A stretch of DNA of 64,000 bases from positions 18,130,484-18,194,483 of the forward strand of contig NC_092564.1 in the NCBI RefSeq assembly GCF_037975245.1, given 5' to 3'. Source of the DNA: Apostichopus japonicus. Taxonomy: Eukaryota > Echinodermata > Holothuroidea > Aspidochirotida > Stichopodidae. The translations under genes and the position numbers were made by a program. Positions 23,746 to 34,314 of the stretch are shown one piece after another. Numbering within the stretch: position 1 is the first letter of the stretch; each line of letters starts with the position of its first letter. Below the pieces are notes generated by a model, which worked only from the letters and a program-made list of their open reading frames with translations, searched no databases and had not been told where the DNA came from.

Positions 23746-23997
23746 TTGGGATCATTATTAACATGATTAACATAATTATTAAGCTTTGAGAAATAATTTG
23801 GTGTTATGCTGTGCAAAGCTAATAATAATTTGGTAAAGCTGCTATTCCTGGCTTATAATTTGAGGGACCTAGATTTAAATGTATACCTCCCAATATGTTA
23901 TAAAATTTTAATGTAAATGTATGTTTATGATAATGTGAGTTATCATGTGCTATATTTGTATCTGTGCTTACACGTATATCATATTTTCTGTTCACAG

Positions 23998-24078
23998 GTC
24001 AATAATGGTGCAGATTTTGGCTTCCTGAAGACAAGTGGGAGGCCATTTGTAGTTAAGAGAAACACTCTTTGTTCGTGA
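23998..24078 (+). CDS. Candidate terminal exon inside the 4.6-kb element
   Basis: An acceptor TTTTCTGTTCACAG precedes 26 codons beginning VNNGADFGFLKTSGRPF and ending VKRNTLCS before TGA. A possible poly(A) signal AATAAA is at 24,315-24,320, about 240 bases downstream. It may be the last exon of a gene carried by the element. No family was recognised. Confidence 0.28.
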   Translation, partial: VNNGADFGFLKTSGRPFVVKRNTLCS

Positions 24079-25012
24079 AGACTTAACTGGTGTCGATTTG
24101 GGGTACCACTTTAAAACGAAAGTCATGAGGAACCCTTGCCCAAGATTCAACTTTGCATTATTGTGCAGTGCTATACTTTTGCGATTCATGTTTGATCCAT
24201 TAACTTGTCTTAACTTTGTTGGGAAAAAAAAACAGATTTTCAGATTTTATTTACAGTGATTTCTTCTCTATCTGTCGAAAGTCAGCCTTTGTAGACATCA
24301 GAAGTTTTATCAGAAATAAATACTGCCAACGTACACATTATTAGTGTTTCTTCTGCTCTCTTTTCTTTCAGTGATGCTAGTCAGTAAAACTAGTCGGGTT
24401 CAATTCTTTCAGTGATTCTAGTCAGTGCAACTAGTCAGTCGATACCGACTGAGAAAGGTTAGTCGGGAGAGGCACCATCCTGACTAATGTAAAACCTGCT
24501 ATAAACTAGTCGGTGGCTCATATAAATTAGTCGGTAAAGACCGACTAATGTCACCAACTAATGTAACTGACTAATATACATTTACCGACTACCAAATTGT
24601 TGATCGACTAAGCTGACGGACTAAGATGACCGACTAAGAAATCCAACTGACTAAGGAATGAATTAGTCGGTATAGCAACTGACTAAGGCTATGTTAGTCG
24701 GGAGAGGCACCAGATGGACTAACGTTATGTTAGTCGGTGAACCAATTTAAGTTTTCAGTGTAGAAGACTGACGTCTCTGAAATCGTTGTGAATTTCTTTG
24801 ATAAATTTCTTTGATACTTACGGGGAAGGTACCTGATGATTCCCTAATTCACGCATTTTGTGACATATTCGAACTAACATTTTATCACCCATAACTAGCG
24901 CATTGAAGCAACAAAATATTACCCACCGTTCGTTTGGCAAATTTACACACAACTGGTCGGCAACCAAGAAGGTGGCATACTCCTATTAGCGTATATATAT
25001 CAATCCACCCCA

Positions 25013-26030
25013 AGTAGAATAGCTAATAAGATTCACAGTGATCAGAGTCCCTCTTTGTTTAATGTACTGATAGGTCTTCTGCACAAATGGAATAGAAATC
25101 TATGAAATCCCCACATCTTGCCGCGATACAGAACACAAGTTTACAGAAAAGATTTAATATACCGTGCTGCTTAACACATCTAGTCCGAGCACTCGGAAGT
25201 GTTTGTTGTAGTCTGTTTTTATCGTTGTATGTATTAACTTGTTGAAGTGTAGATTTATTTTATATGAAATCATATATTCTTACCTTCTCCCCCCCCCCCC
25301 CCCCTTTTATGTTAGTTATTCTTCCTGTTTACGTATTTTAAGACTCCTGTTTATATAATTTATATTTATACTGGAATGAATAAATTAAATAAATGGAAGA
25401 CACCGTGTTTTACAATTGTACAAACATAGATGTCAAGAGACCTATCCGGCCCGTGCACACCTCGTGCCTTTCCCTACTCCTCCCCTTCCCCACCCCTCTC
25501 CCCTAAATTTCTAAAGGTCTACATTTTCAAGGGTGTAGAGAATGCTCTTTCGCTCTGAGGGGGACGTTTACACTAACTGCGTCAATTATCACCACAAAAT
25601 ACTGTTATGGTTACAAAACATAGCACAATTTTGCATTTCCATAAAAAGAATGACCCCTCTCCCTGTGATGGTGTTCACTAAAAGAGTCCACATCTTCAGT
25701 GCCAGCACCACCCCCATGGAAATTCCTGCCCAAGGGCATGGAGGGCAGTCTAAAATAAATGAAGACCGACCCTCACTCTTGATAACATTGTCTCAAAAAA
25801 TTAAAGTGAAGAAAATATCATTATTCTGTCTTGTCTATAAAGAAGGAAACAACACGAAAATAGGGACTTTTGAATGGTATTTACAGTAAGAAAGACACGT
25901 AAGAAAGTTTATTTTGATGAATAAATTAGCCTATATTAGTTACTTCATGAATTACTACTATTGACCAAATGACATTAATAAGAATAACATATAGCTGGAT
26001 GCACATATGTTTTATGTTAAAAATGAAATA
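25013..26030. other. Sequence between inverted-repeat arms, no firm gene
   Basis: Contains a C homopolymer (about 25,290-25,304) and a 115-codon + ORF (25,542-25,889) without splice signals, recognisable domain or codon-use support. It is probably noncoding. Confidence 0.45.
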
Positions 26031-26036
26031 TCTTAC

Positions 26037-26075
26037 CTTGCTGGTGGAGTTGGGAAACCAGTTTCTTCAAACAAT
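26037..26075 (-). CDS. Short exon-like segment, unassigned
   Basis: On the minus strand a GATTTCAG acceptor precedes 39 bases ending at a CAAG|GTAAGA donor. One phase reads CLKKLVSQLHQQ, an amphipathic helix pattern; another reads LFEETGFPTPPA. Both splice sites are close to consensus. It may belong to a minus-strand gene with the candidate exons at 28,276 and 29,791, but the phases do not join into one chain. Confidence 0.3.
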
Positions 26076-26344
26076 CTGAAATCACGAATAACATTCTAGA
26101 ATGCCGGGTTTCTGCCTTTTCAAAAACTTCAATTATGTCATAATTTAAAAAAAAATCACCGAAATCGTAACACCTGATTGGTTAGTCCTGACTTTTGAAG
26201 TCTATTTTACATCCAATGGGCAGAAATTTCGACATTGTATACATGAGCGGAAACTATAAATGACGTTCGAACGAAAGTTAAACGGCAAGCTGCAACAATC
26301 ACCATACCCAACTGAAACCAAGTATACATACTCAGTTATCTCCT

Positions 26345-26515
26345 GGACAACCAGATACACACAGAGAACACAGTTTACTAACTGTAAATCTTAAACGTTT
26401 TGTACCAAAGTAAAAACTGGTTCCTGCTATAAATCGGTAGCCTGTGCTGTTATGTTATAGTAACAACTGAGGATATGTGTAATCCCAACAAATCCAGTTG
26501 TTGGGATTTGTTGGG
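26345..26515. repeat. Half copy of a hairpin MITE
   Basis: Matches one arm of the hairpin at 27,630-27,925, from 'acacacagagaacacag' to 'cccaacaaatccagttgttggg'. The opposite arm is missing and the sequence runs into G-rich DNA next to another MITE. Confidence 0.7.
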
Positions 26516-26558
26516 GGGCTTGGGGCTTGGGGGTCTTTGGGGCTTGTGGGGGGAGGGG

Positions 26559-26825
26559 CAGGCGCGTAGGGAGGAATTTGCCAAGGGAGAGGCGAAGCTT
26601 GTAGGCAAAATATCTAAAGCGTATCGCCACCATGAGTTGGCGCGAAGCGTATACAAGAAAATTTTGGCCGAAAATGCCTACCAGATCGCTGAAAATGGCA
26701 CTTTCCAGGCCTTGTTAGTTGCTTCTAAGCATTTTCTATTTTGAAATTACTAGCGATATCATAAAAAAATATGCTCAAGGGGGAGGGGAGGCGGTCGCCC
26801 CTTCGCCCCCTTGACTACGCGCCTG
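26559..26825. mobile_element. hAT-like MITE, 267 bp
   Basis: The termini CAGGCGCGTAG and CTACGCGCCTG are perfect inverted repeats beginning with CAG. The flanks are G-rich (GGGAGGGG against AGGGGGGG), so the target duplication cannot be judged. The interior has the 'gccaccatgagttggcgcgaagcgta' core also seen at 50,270 and 63,480. An 89-codon ORF across it is incidental. Confidence 0.72.
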
Positions 26826-27129
26826 AGGGGGGGGGGGGGTTAGGGAGAGAAATAGGGGAAGAACGATGTACAGGTGGATAATATGTTCTTCCATCATATG
26901 TGTGATGTTAGTCAGTTAGTCAATCAGTTGCACCACAGTATTCAATATCAATCAATCAATCAGACAATAACATTATGTTATGTTATGTTATATACATTAT
27001 TGAAAAATCATTCGCAATTGAAATGAATTATTGCAACTATTGATAATAGCGTTTTCTTTCTTAATTTTTGCTGTATTTTTGTCTTTTCATTCAGTTGTCA
27101 TTGCGTCATACGAATTTATTGTATTTGTA

Positions 27130-27345
27130 TATCGTTAGCATTACGGATTAAGTACATTAAGAACTTGGCCGATCACTTCACCATAAAAATTCATACTTTC
27201 TAAGGAGAAAACTATAATATACATAGTTGAATGGGTAATTTAAGATTTGTGTTTAAATGTAATAGCTTATATACAAACTTTGCCAGGATACAAACAAACG
27301 ATCTCTTGAAGATGGTAGGAACCGTAAGATGATTGATGGCAACTT
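27130..27345 (-). pseudogene. Decayed duplicate of the 28.2-28.37 kb exon region
   Basis: Shares 'aagaacttggc', 'gggtaatttaagatt' and 'gatctcttgaagatggtaggaacc' with 28,145-28,365 in the same orientation. The minus translation keeps VPTIFKRS, but the donor reads GCAAAG instead of GTAAAG and the N-terminal part is not open in the same frame. It is probably a nonfunctional exon copy from a tandem duplication of about 1 kb. Confidence 0.4.
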
Positions 27346-27629
27346 TACTAGGGCTTAGAATTCCTTCCCTCAAGTCCTCAGTCAGAAGAGACAAAACAGG
27401 TGCACAAACGTGCACACTTTTAATTCTACTATCCGCTACGATTTGAATTGAATTTTGCTTTCTCGCTCTCTAGATATGTTTGTTTCAGTTTGATTATCGT
27501 TCTGTTCAGATTGATCCTTTTCAAAGTGCTTTTTAACATTTTTATAGCTTTTTCACGTATCTAAAGGAAAAAAAATTGAATCAAATTTTCACATTTGTAG
27601 ACACTAAGCTAATGGCCATGTCGTCAGCC

Positions 27630-27925
27630 GATTCACACAGAGATTGCAGTAATTACTGTAAATCTCAAAGTTTTGTACCACAGTAAATACTGGATTGTGC
27701 TGACAAATCTGATAAATCGGTAGCATGTGCTACTAGGTTCACAGTAGGAACTGAAAATATGTGTAATCCCAACAAATCCCAACAACTGGATTTGTTGGAA
27801 TTACACATATCCTCAGTTGTTACTGTAATTATAATAGCACATGCTATCGTTTTATAGCTAGATCCAGTTCTTACCGGTACGAAACTTTAAGATTTACATT
27901 AGTAACTGTGTTCTCTGTGTGTATC
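27630..27925. mobile_element. Hairpin (foldback) MITE
   Basis: Two arms of about 140 bases each are inverted about a centre near 27,775. The centre word 'aatcccaacaaatccc...ggatttgttgg' is itself palindromic. A related single arm is at 26,345-26,515. No ORF is present. Confidence 0.78.
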
Positions 27926-28275
27926 GGGTGATGTCGTTTGTTGTGCAATCGCTTAGCTATATGAGTACAGTTAAAATTAAAATGTAAACATGTTTTTGTT
28001 TACCCGCCTTTTTGTTGTCAATTATTGTAAGGATAAATCCATATATGCAAAGTACATTTCCATGAAGGAAAGGATACATTTTCTCCACATATTCCCTTCA
28101 CAAAACAAGAACATTTCCTATGGATATTTTTAGTAGGCCTACATAAAGAACTTGGCCTAGTAAACCTTATCAGCAAAAAGAAAAAAATCAATTTCATAGA
28201 AAGGGAAAGTATATACATTGTTGCATGGGTAATTTAAGATTGGTCTTTAAACATAAAGCTTATATACCTCTTTAC

Positions 28276-28365
28276 CTGGATACGAACATACGATCTCTTG
28301 AAGATGGTAGGAACCATCGTCCGATGACTTAATGACAAGTTTATTAATTCTTCTTCAGTTGCCAT
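28276..28365 (-). CDS. Candidate first coding exon, unassigned
   Basis: From ATG at 28,365 the minus strand is open for 30 codons, MATEEELINLSLSHRTMVPT followed by IFKRSYVRIQ, ending exactly at an ATCCAG|GTAAAG donor in phase 0. An AG lies 8 bases before the ATG, so it could also be an internal exon. No signal peptide or known domain was seen. A decayed duplicate is at 27,283-27,345. Confidence 0.38.
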
Positions 28366-28492
28366 TCTGTTCTACATTTAACGTCCATTTGTCTTAAAGC
28401 ATTTCTTCGTTGATATTATAGACAATTTCTACATGATATCATATATTTGTAAAATACTTGCACAGTTAAGATTCATTAATGGAGTTAAATAC

Positions 28493-28524
28493 CTGGAGTT
28501 TTGATTCACTGGACTAGCCAGATT
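28493..28524 (-). CDS. Possible 32-nt microexon
   Basis: On the minus strand a pyrimidine/GT-rich acceptor (TTGTTGTGTGTGTGTAG) is followed after 32 bases by CTCCAG|GTATTT. The content is too short for recognition (one frame reads NLASPVNQNS). Confidence 0.18.
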
Positions 28525-28783
28525 CTACACACACACAACAACAAAAAATCAAAGAGGAACAATTACTGTTTATATATTTGAAAATTTGCAGATTTTCTTT
28601 AACATGGCTGATGGGTAATGTCGTTAATAAAATAAAAAAGGTTCCGGAAAAAAACTTTCTAGAACAGTGTGAACAATCATTAAAAAAGAAATACGTCTAA
28701 TATTTAAAAGTTCATTTCGTGAAAACAATCTTGGAGTACGCCTTATTTCATTGAAGTACCATCCCATAATTTTAGAATAGCAT

Positions 28784-28950
28784 CACAAACGCGCAAAGAC
28801 CGCCTTAACGCAGGTCACTGCACAGTCTGTATGCACTATGCACAAACGCGCAAACACCGTTTTAATGCATGGTCAGTTGGTCACTGCACAGTCTGTGCAC
28901 TATGCACAAACGCACAATGACCGAGTTAACGCAGGTTACTGCACATTTTG
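28784..28950. repeat. Minisatellite of about 57-64 bp, 2.8 units
   Basis: The word 'cacaaacgc' recurs at 28,784, 28,841 and 28,905, each followed by 'aacgcaggt(c/t)actgcaca' and related words. The second unit has a 7-base gain. An 88-codon ORF through it comes from the repeated frame. Confidence 0.85.
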
Positions 28951-29790
28951 TATACAGTATTACTATGTTTCTTTCTCCCAAATGGGTATTTTAGCACGAA
29001 CAGGAAGTACCTTCTTCAGTTTTATAAATGCTGATACGACAAGCCTAATATGCAATCATCTGAAAAATGTAGCTTATCCACTGATATGTTTTTTTTTTTT
29101 TTAAGAAAATGTAATGGTTTCGGCCAATGGCAGATTAACGTTATAACTATATATACTTGGGGCTACATGAAAACTAATTTGTTGCAGGTAAGGGAAATTT
29201 GACGGGGCAGAAGAAGGTATGTCTTTTGTGGTCTAGATGGGGCGCTACACCGTATACGCGATGTGAATGTCTAGTGTTATTGACAGTCTTCTTACGGGTT
29301 GCAAGACACTGGAACCGGTTGATTGGATCAAGGGGAGTCGAGATATACCTATATTTACCTATATCGACTTATGCCAGGACAAAGCGACAAATACCAATTT
29401 AATTCGACATATACGAATTTTAAAGTCGGTATGATCGCAGTTATTAATGTCTAACCACATTCCGGTGAACATAAAACTCACGCACAAAACTTGAAATTTT
29501 CGCATGCCTTCAACACGGGAACTTGAAATATCTGAAATACACCAGAGCTGTCAATCAATCCCGAAATCGTTGAGATCAAATATGCTAATGAGAAAAATCG
29601 ATGATATGTCGATTAAAACTGGTATAATAAGCCCATCCCCATCCCCCGCCCCACACCCCTTCCCCCATGATATGTTACCAATGGCCCATCATACGGTGAT
29701 GGCTTCTGCACATGTTTTACAGTGACATACCACGTGCAGCTACTTGAAATAACAAACTTATATTTTCTCATAAGCTAATTGGGAACTTAC

Positions 29791-29863
29791 TTTTATGAGG
29801 TCTTCTGTATAAGGTGTTATTCGATCGTCTGAATATACTCTTCACTGGGCGAGTCTTCAATGC
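29791..29863 (-). CDS. Basic exon-like segment, unassigned
   Basis: A TTATTAAAG acceptor and an AAAA|GTAAGT donor enclose 73 bases. One frame is open and very basic, with KTRPVKSIFRR and LYRRPHK; the other two contain stops. The donor is excellent and the acceptor has a weak pyrimidine tract. Its relation to neighbouring candidate exons is not established because the phases disagree. Confidence 0.27.
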
Positions 29864-30191
29864 CTTTAATAATGATGACTTTATCTTTTTACAATTTCTT
29901 GCTGAGTTGTCAGTTTTGCATCCCTTTGACTTTTAGGAACATAATCTTTCTTCTCCGAGGTCGAGGTTTTACATCAATATAGATTTCGTCAAAATTCAAG
30001 ACCAATGATCGTTGTAATCAAAATGGAAAGTAAATGGAATCGCTCACGTATCTTGAAGAAGCAGGACTGAATATGCACAAGTTTACTGTCTCCTTTCCGT
30101 TACATACCGGCATGTAACGTTACAGCCAATAGTGTCACTGAGAGCTATTTTTAGGTAAACGGTTTAGAATGAATTATCAGGCTGGACTCAC

Positions 30192-30216
30192 GCGTAGCGA
30201 AAACTCCTCCTGCCAT
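30192..30216 (-). CDS. Possible start exon, unassigned
   Basis: ATG at 30,216 opens MAGGVFAT and reaches a CTACGC|GTGAGT donor in phase 1. The frame stays open upstream for many codons, so the true start may be earlier. Confidence 0.2.
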
Positions 30217-30361
30217 ATTAATGTCTGAACCATGGATCATATTAATTGCAGGAAGTGAACCGTGTTCGTAAACATCGACCACATTAGTTTTACACTGTTT
30301 GTAATTCATCGGTTGTTTGTGATTCCTCAATGATAATGGCAACGATGAATAACAAAACTAG

Positions 30362-30475
30362 TCGAAATATGAAACGTTGTTGCGACAAACAGTGTTAGAG
30401 CCAGCGTGTTGGCCACAACATGTGCCAATTGACATTCAAGAAATTGCAGCAGCTATGTATGATGTTCAACAGAAT
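30362..30475 (+). CDS. Possible + strand exon, unassigned
   Basis: From an ACTAG boundary the frame is open for 38 codons, including SKYETLLRQTVLEPACWPQ and IDIQEIAAAMYDVQQN, to a consensus AAT|GTAAGT donor in phase 0. The frame continues open past the donor. The acceptor lacks a good pyrimidine tract. No family was recognised. Confidence 0.2.
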
Positions 30476-31739
30476 GTAAGTCCGTTGACTCGCAGAAGTA
30501 ATGCCATGGAAGCCAGAGTCCAGTGCCATTCTGTCAATATCCAGGTTTAGGTCAATGACACGCCTAACATCAGGTCGACTCTATACTTAAAAATGTTGAA
30601 ACATCATCGGTGAATTGATTAAAATGATCGACAGAGAGGTTTGCTGTGCAAATTCAAAACCATAATTATAAAAGAATATATAAAGGAATCCACTTTAATG
30701 AACGTTCAGTACTCGTGTGTTCTAATATGGAACAACAGTCTGAGTTAACCCTAATAATACAACAGTCTTAAAAGTTGAACCATGTTGAACCGTTGACGAA
30801 AGTAATACTTGCATCTTTCTTCTTGTGTGTGACGGAGTTGTGGGTGTGCTGAGTGGGGATTGGGCACGGCTGTTGATCCATAATTTTGGTCATGTAATTT
30901 AGGTAGCGTATCTAGGTCGAAACAATAATTATTCTATAGGGTTCCCTGAAGACCCCTAAATGCTGATGAACGTGACGATTGAATTGCTCTTGCTTTGCAA
31001 CAAAAAATAACGACATTCAATTGAAAAAGTGTGTTAACTGAGCTGTTACCAACGAAAAGAAAATAAGCAATACAAGAATAAGGATGGCACTAGATTAAAA
31101 AGCAACGCTTTTCTTAGTAGAAAATCTTATTATGTCTATTGAAAGCACCATTACGTTCAATATATGAAGAAAAGCGCCTCATTAGGCTTATTCAGTGGAC
31201 GATAGCTACACGCACCCAAGGCCGCAAAGACTGTTTCGACCCTCTGGTCATACTCAAGGATTCATGCACGCCACCAAGATAACTTCTGGGCGATTTGACG
31301 AACCCTCTTCGCATCCTCCCGGTTTTTTTGCGACATCAACGGAGTTTCAGTGGGGGAGCTATCATATCGATATCGGTTCTATTATAGTTCCTTCAGATAC
31401 GGGGGTGTTGGTCCTAGTGCGCGGGATCTACCCTGTTTACAGATCTCCAAATATTTGTATAGCTCTGTAGTGTAATATGTTTAGAAAGATCTCGTCTTCA
31501 ATAATTACAAGAAGAATCGCAAGTATAAGTCCAGTATATTTTATTTCGGAGACTTGGATACAATTTGACTGACACTTAAACACAGTTTAGCGGACGTGAT
31601 TAAAAATACCTCAAAGAAGTTTTCTGGTAGCATACGCCCATTTAAAGCCCCATTGCCACAAAAATGCACATCCTAATTGATCACATAGCAAAAAAAAATG
31701 TTCTCCTGCTCCTAATTGGCACTTTTCCTACAGGAGAAC

Positions 31740-33422
31740 ACTTGGGGCGGATTGATATAGACGCTAATAAGAGTATGCCACCTTCTTGGTTGCCGACCAG
31801 TTGTGTGTAGAGTTGCCAAACGAACGGTGGGTAATATTCTGTTGCTCAAATGCGCTAATTTTGAGTGATAAAATGTTAGTTCGAATATGTCAAAAAATAC
31901 GTGAATTAGGGAATCGTCGGTTACTTTCCCCGGAAGTATCCGTCAGAGATTTATCAAAGAAACTCATAAAGATTTCGGAGACTGTAGCTTTCTAGTTTCG
32001 CGGAGTTAGAAAGGATCAATATGTTAGCGTCCGCTGTTGATTTAGGTCGTGACTGAAGATACCAATTTTGTAAGCAAGTTTAACCAGAGGTTTAATTGTG
32101 TATAAGCCAGCAGATTTTATACAACCTTTTGGACTTTTTTTGTACTTTTACGTATATGAGTTGTTATGTATAGCAACACACTGAGATTACCATTTTGTCA
32201 CAAAATAACGTTTGCCATGAACAGAAATCATGACTAAGATACACAGATTTATAACACATTTTTTGGTCTTTATCATAATCATACACACACGTAACACATT
32301 ATAATGTATGCTTACTTGTGAAAGTATATCAATTTAAGCACATTTAAAATAAGTTCCTTCAATGCCAGAGAACTACGTTCTGAAGAATGACACGTTAATC
32401 ATCCATTCGCCAAAAACCCTACCGAACAAAGAAAGGCATTACTTTAATACGTAAAAGTATTGATAATCTTAAATCCCGACCATCGTTTGCAAGTACACCT
32501 TTTCGAGTGGCTTATTAAATTATGAAACATTGGGCTAATCAACAGCTGGCAGTCCTCAGAATCATTGAAAGCCTATGAGGTCGAGAAAAAGGTTCACGAA
32601 AACTTCAGGTCATGTGAAGTTGCTATGCCCAGGCTACGCTGTTTATCGTAGAGACAATATAATACAGTATAAAAGTGGCGCGGTTAAGAATATTGTCAAG
32701 GGTACCGTATCACTTGCGGCTTCTTCCAAGCACCCAACCCCCCCCCCCCTTCTCAGCTTGTAATTGGGGACGAACATGTCTAAACAGTTAGTGGAGGAGC
32801 GTACATACAGTCAGAGGGGGCGGATGCCCCCCCCCCCCCCGACGGACTCAAATGGACTGCTGGCGCCCTTTTCAGTTTTTTACCACTTTTTACTTATTCG
32901 CGATTATTGAAATTTTTATTGCGCTCTCAAATACCTATTGACATTTGTAACATTTTGTTGGTGTTATTTTCTGACAATGTGGCGATGACACCTATTTATT
33001 CTTCGTTTATCTGCAAATTAGCAAGGCCCATAAAGGGTCATTTCCGGCGATCTAGGGAGTATCTTTACTCAAATCAATTATGTACGCTCCGCGCCAACCT
33101 GTGGTGGCGCTCCGCTTAGATAGTGTCGAAAGCGCTCCTACAGAGCATTCTCGCCCCCCCGACCAATACCCCTAGCTCCGCCACTGCAAACAGGTGATAC
33201 CAAAAAGCTGTTTGGTTATGTGAAAAGATTGCCCAGAGATTCAGAATGGTTCTGGGTATTTCTAGAAAATCAGAAAACCAATGTCACGTCAAGTTAACAA
33301 ATTGATTATACTAGTCTTAAGATCATTCCCTCACGCCTGTATAGACACTGAAAATGTCCAGCACGAGAAACTGGTACAAACTGGTACGATTAAATCATTG
33401 GATTATTGAAAGAGTTCAGTAT
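31740..33422. repeat. Right arm of 1.7-kb inverted repeat
   Basis: Reverse complement of 18,742-20,167 joined to 24,761-25,012. It lacks the 4.6-kb element, with a single TA at the junction near 31,996. Several ORFs (31,786-31,995, 32,575-32,763, 32,907-33,119) fall in it and are not conserved as coding between the arms. The left part, beyond 31,740 toward 31,605, resembles the 'ggtggcatactc' family found at 47,667. Confidence 0.88.
32789..33186. mobile_element. hAT-type MITE, 398 bp, in right arm
   Basis: Inverted counterpart of 18,972-19,367. The ends are TAGTGGAGGAGC and GCTCCGCCACTG and the flanks TAAACAGT and CAAACAGG, each one change from the expected duplication TAAACAGG. The decay is in keeping with age. 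Confidence 0.82.
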
Positions 33423-33424
33423 AT

Positions 33425-34310
33425 AGGTTGTATCTGATATACCATGCTGACCTCATCACCAACAAAATCCTCTCACTCGTTTTTACGTTTTAAATTGATT
33501 TACTACGCTTCTTTTTTAAACGTTATTCAGTACCAAGATCTCATAACTATACCCCATTCACAAATACCCTTTCAAATATTTACCATCGTTCTATCAGTTT
33601 AAAAATAGGGAACCGGGCAGTTGGGAAGTTCCCCATCTCGAATGCGGGGGAAACAGGAGTATGTTTTTTTTTTGTCCTCGCCTTTCCTCGGTAGAGATGC
33701 CCTCTATGACAAGCGCTGCTTGATAATTCAGCTGAATTCTTTGAACCAAAATATACATGTCTGAGTGGAATTTATTCCGTTCAGTAATACTGTACCGCCT
33801 TTTAAAGTTACTTGTTTTCTTTGTTATTATAAGATATAGGGTTTTATTTAAGTAGGTGTCTTGTCATTCTGGTTATCTTCATTATTTCTCAATGTTTTGC
33901 AATATATACACGACTTTATATATTTTTGGCCACCCGTTTCGTATAATAATTCCGAAAACCTATTCCTATTTTACCGTGTCCTTTTTTGTGTGTTCGTCTG
34001 TGTTTTATTTGTTATGGCATTTTGGATATTTTGGGTATCGATGGAAGGCATTAAAGACAACGTTATATGCTTGACTTATAAAAATCAGATTTTCTACATA
34101 AAACTGATTTGTAACCCTCAAAGCTATAAATGAATTCATGGTTAGAGACCACACTGTGAGTTTTACACCGTTTGTGCTCTAATTCATCGGTCAAGGTGAG
34201 CATGTTGTAGAATCTTTCCACTTTTGAAACGGTTTACCAAAACCAATATCTTCGCAAAATTATTACGAAGGACAACTGAAATAGGTGAAACTGATTTCAT
34301 GCAATCATCC
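33425..34310. other. AT-rich sequence, no gene seen
   Basis: A 90-codon + ORF (33,861-34,133) is rich in aromatic residues and hydrophobic, but it follows AT-rich composition and lacks a promoter, splice sites or a recognisable domain. No repeats were matched elsewhere. Confidence 0.4.
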
Positions 34311-34314
34311 AAAC

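Larger units (their letters stand above)
20168..24760. mobile_element. 4.6-kb TA-flanked element with TTAGTC subterminal arrays
   Basis: The ends CACTGAAAAAATAAACTAGTC and, inverted, CACTGAAAACTTAAATTGG match over the first nine bases, with TA directly outside each end. The right arm of the inverted repeat shows the empty site with a single TA at the same point. About the first 300 and last 400 bases are packed with GACTAA/TTAGTC and ACTAGTC words in both orientations, as expected for transposase-binding subterminal repeats. The TA duplication suggests the Tc1/mariner-like group, but the length and the subterminal arrays are unusual for it. No transposase domain was recognised, so it looks non-autonomous. 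Confidence 0.78.
18742..25012. repeat. Left arm of 1.7-kb inverted repeat (interrupted)
   Basis: 18,742-20,167 and 24,761-25,012 together match the reverse complement of 31,740-33,422. Outer words such as 'gaactctttcaataatccaatg' and inner words such as 'aagaaggtggcatactc' are shared. The arm is split by a 4,593-bp element, so the right arm preserves the uninterrupted form. Confidence 0.88.
29100..31600. other. Low-repeat sequence with isolated exon-like segments
   Basis: Apart from three candidate exons listed separately, nothing was recognised. Several short ORFs (for example 31,195-31,470) have no splice or domain support. Codon-length openness here is near what chance gives in DNA of this composition. 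Confidence 0.4.

Noticed and set aside
26427-26744. Overlapping ORFs of 68-89 codons on both strands
   Set aside because: They cover a MITE, its G-rich flank and a hairpin half-copy; no conserved frame or splice signals.
33861-34133. Hydrophobic 90-codon + ORF that could be a small membrane protein
   Set aside because: Phe/Tyr/Ile richness follows from T-rich composition; no start context, splice site or duplicate supports it.
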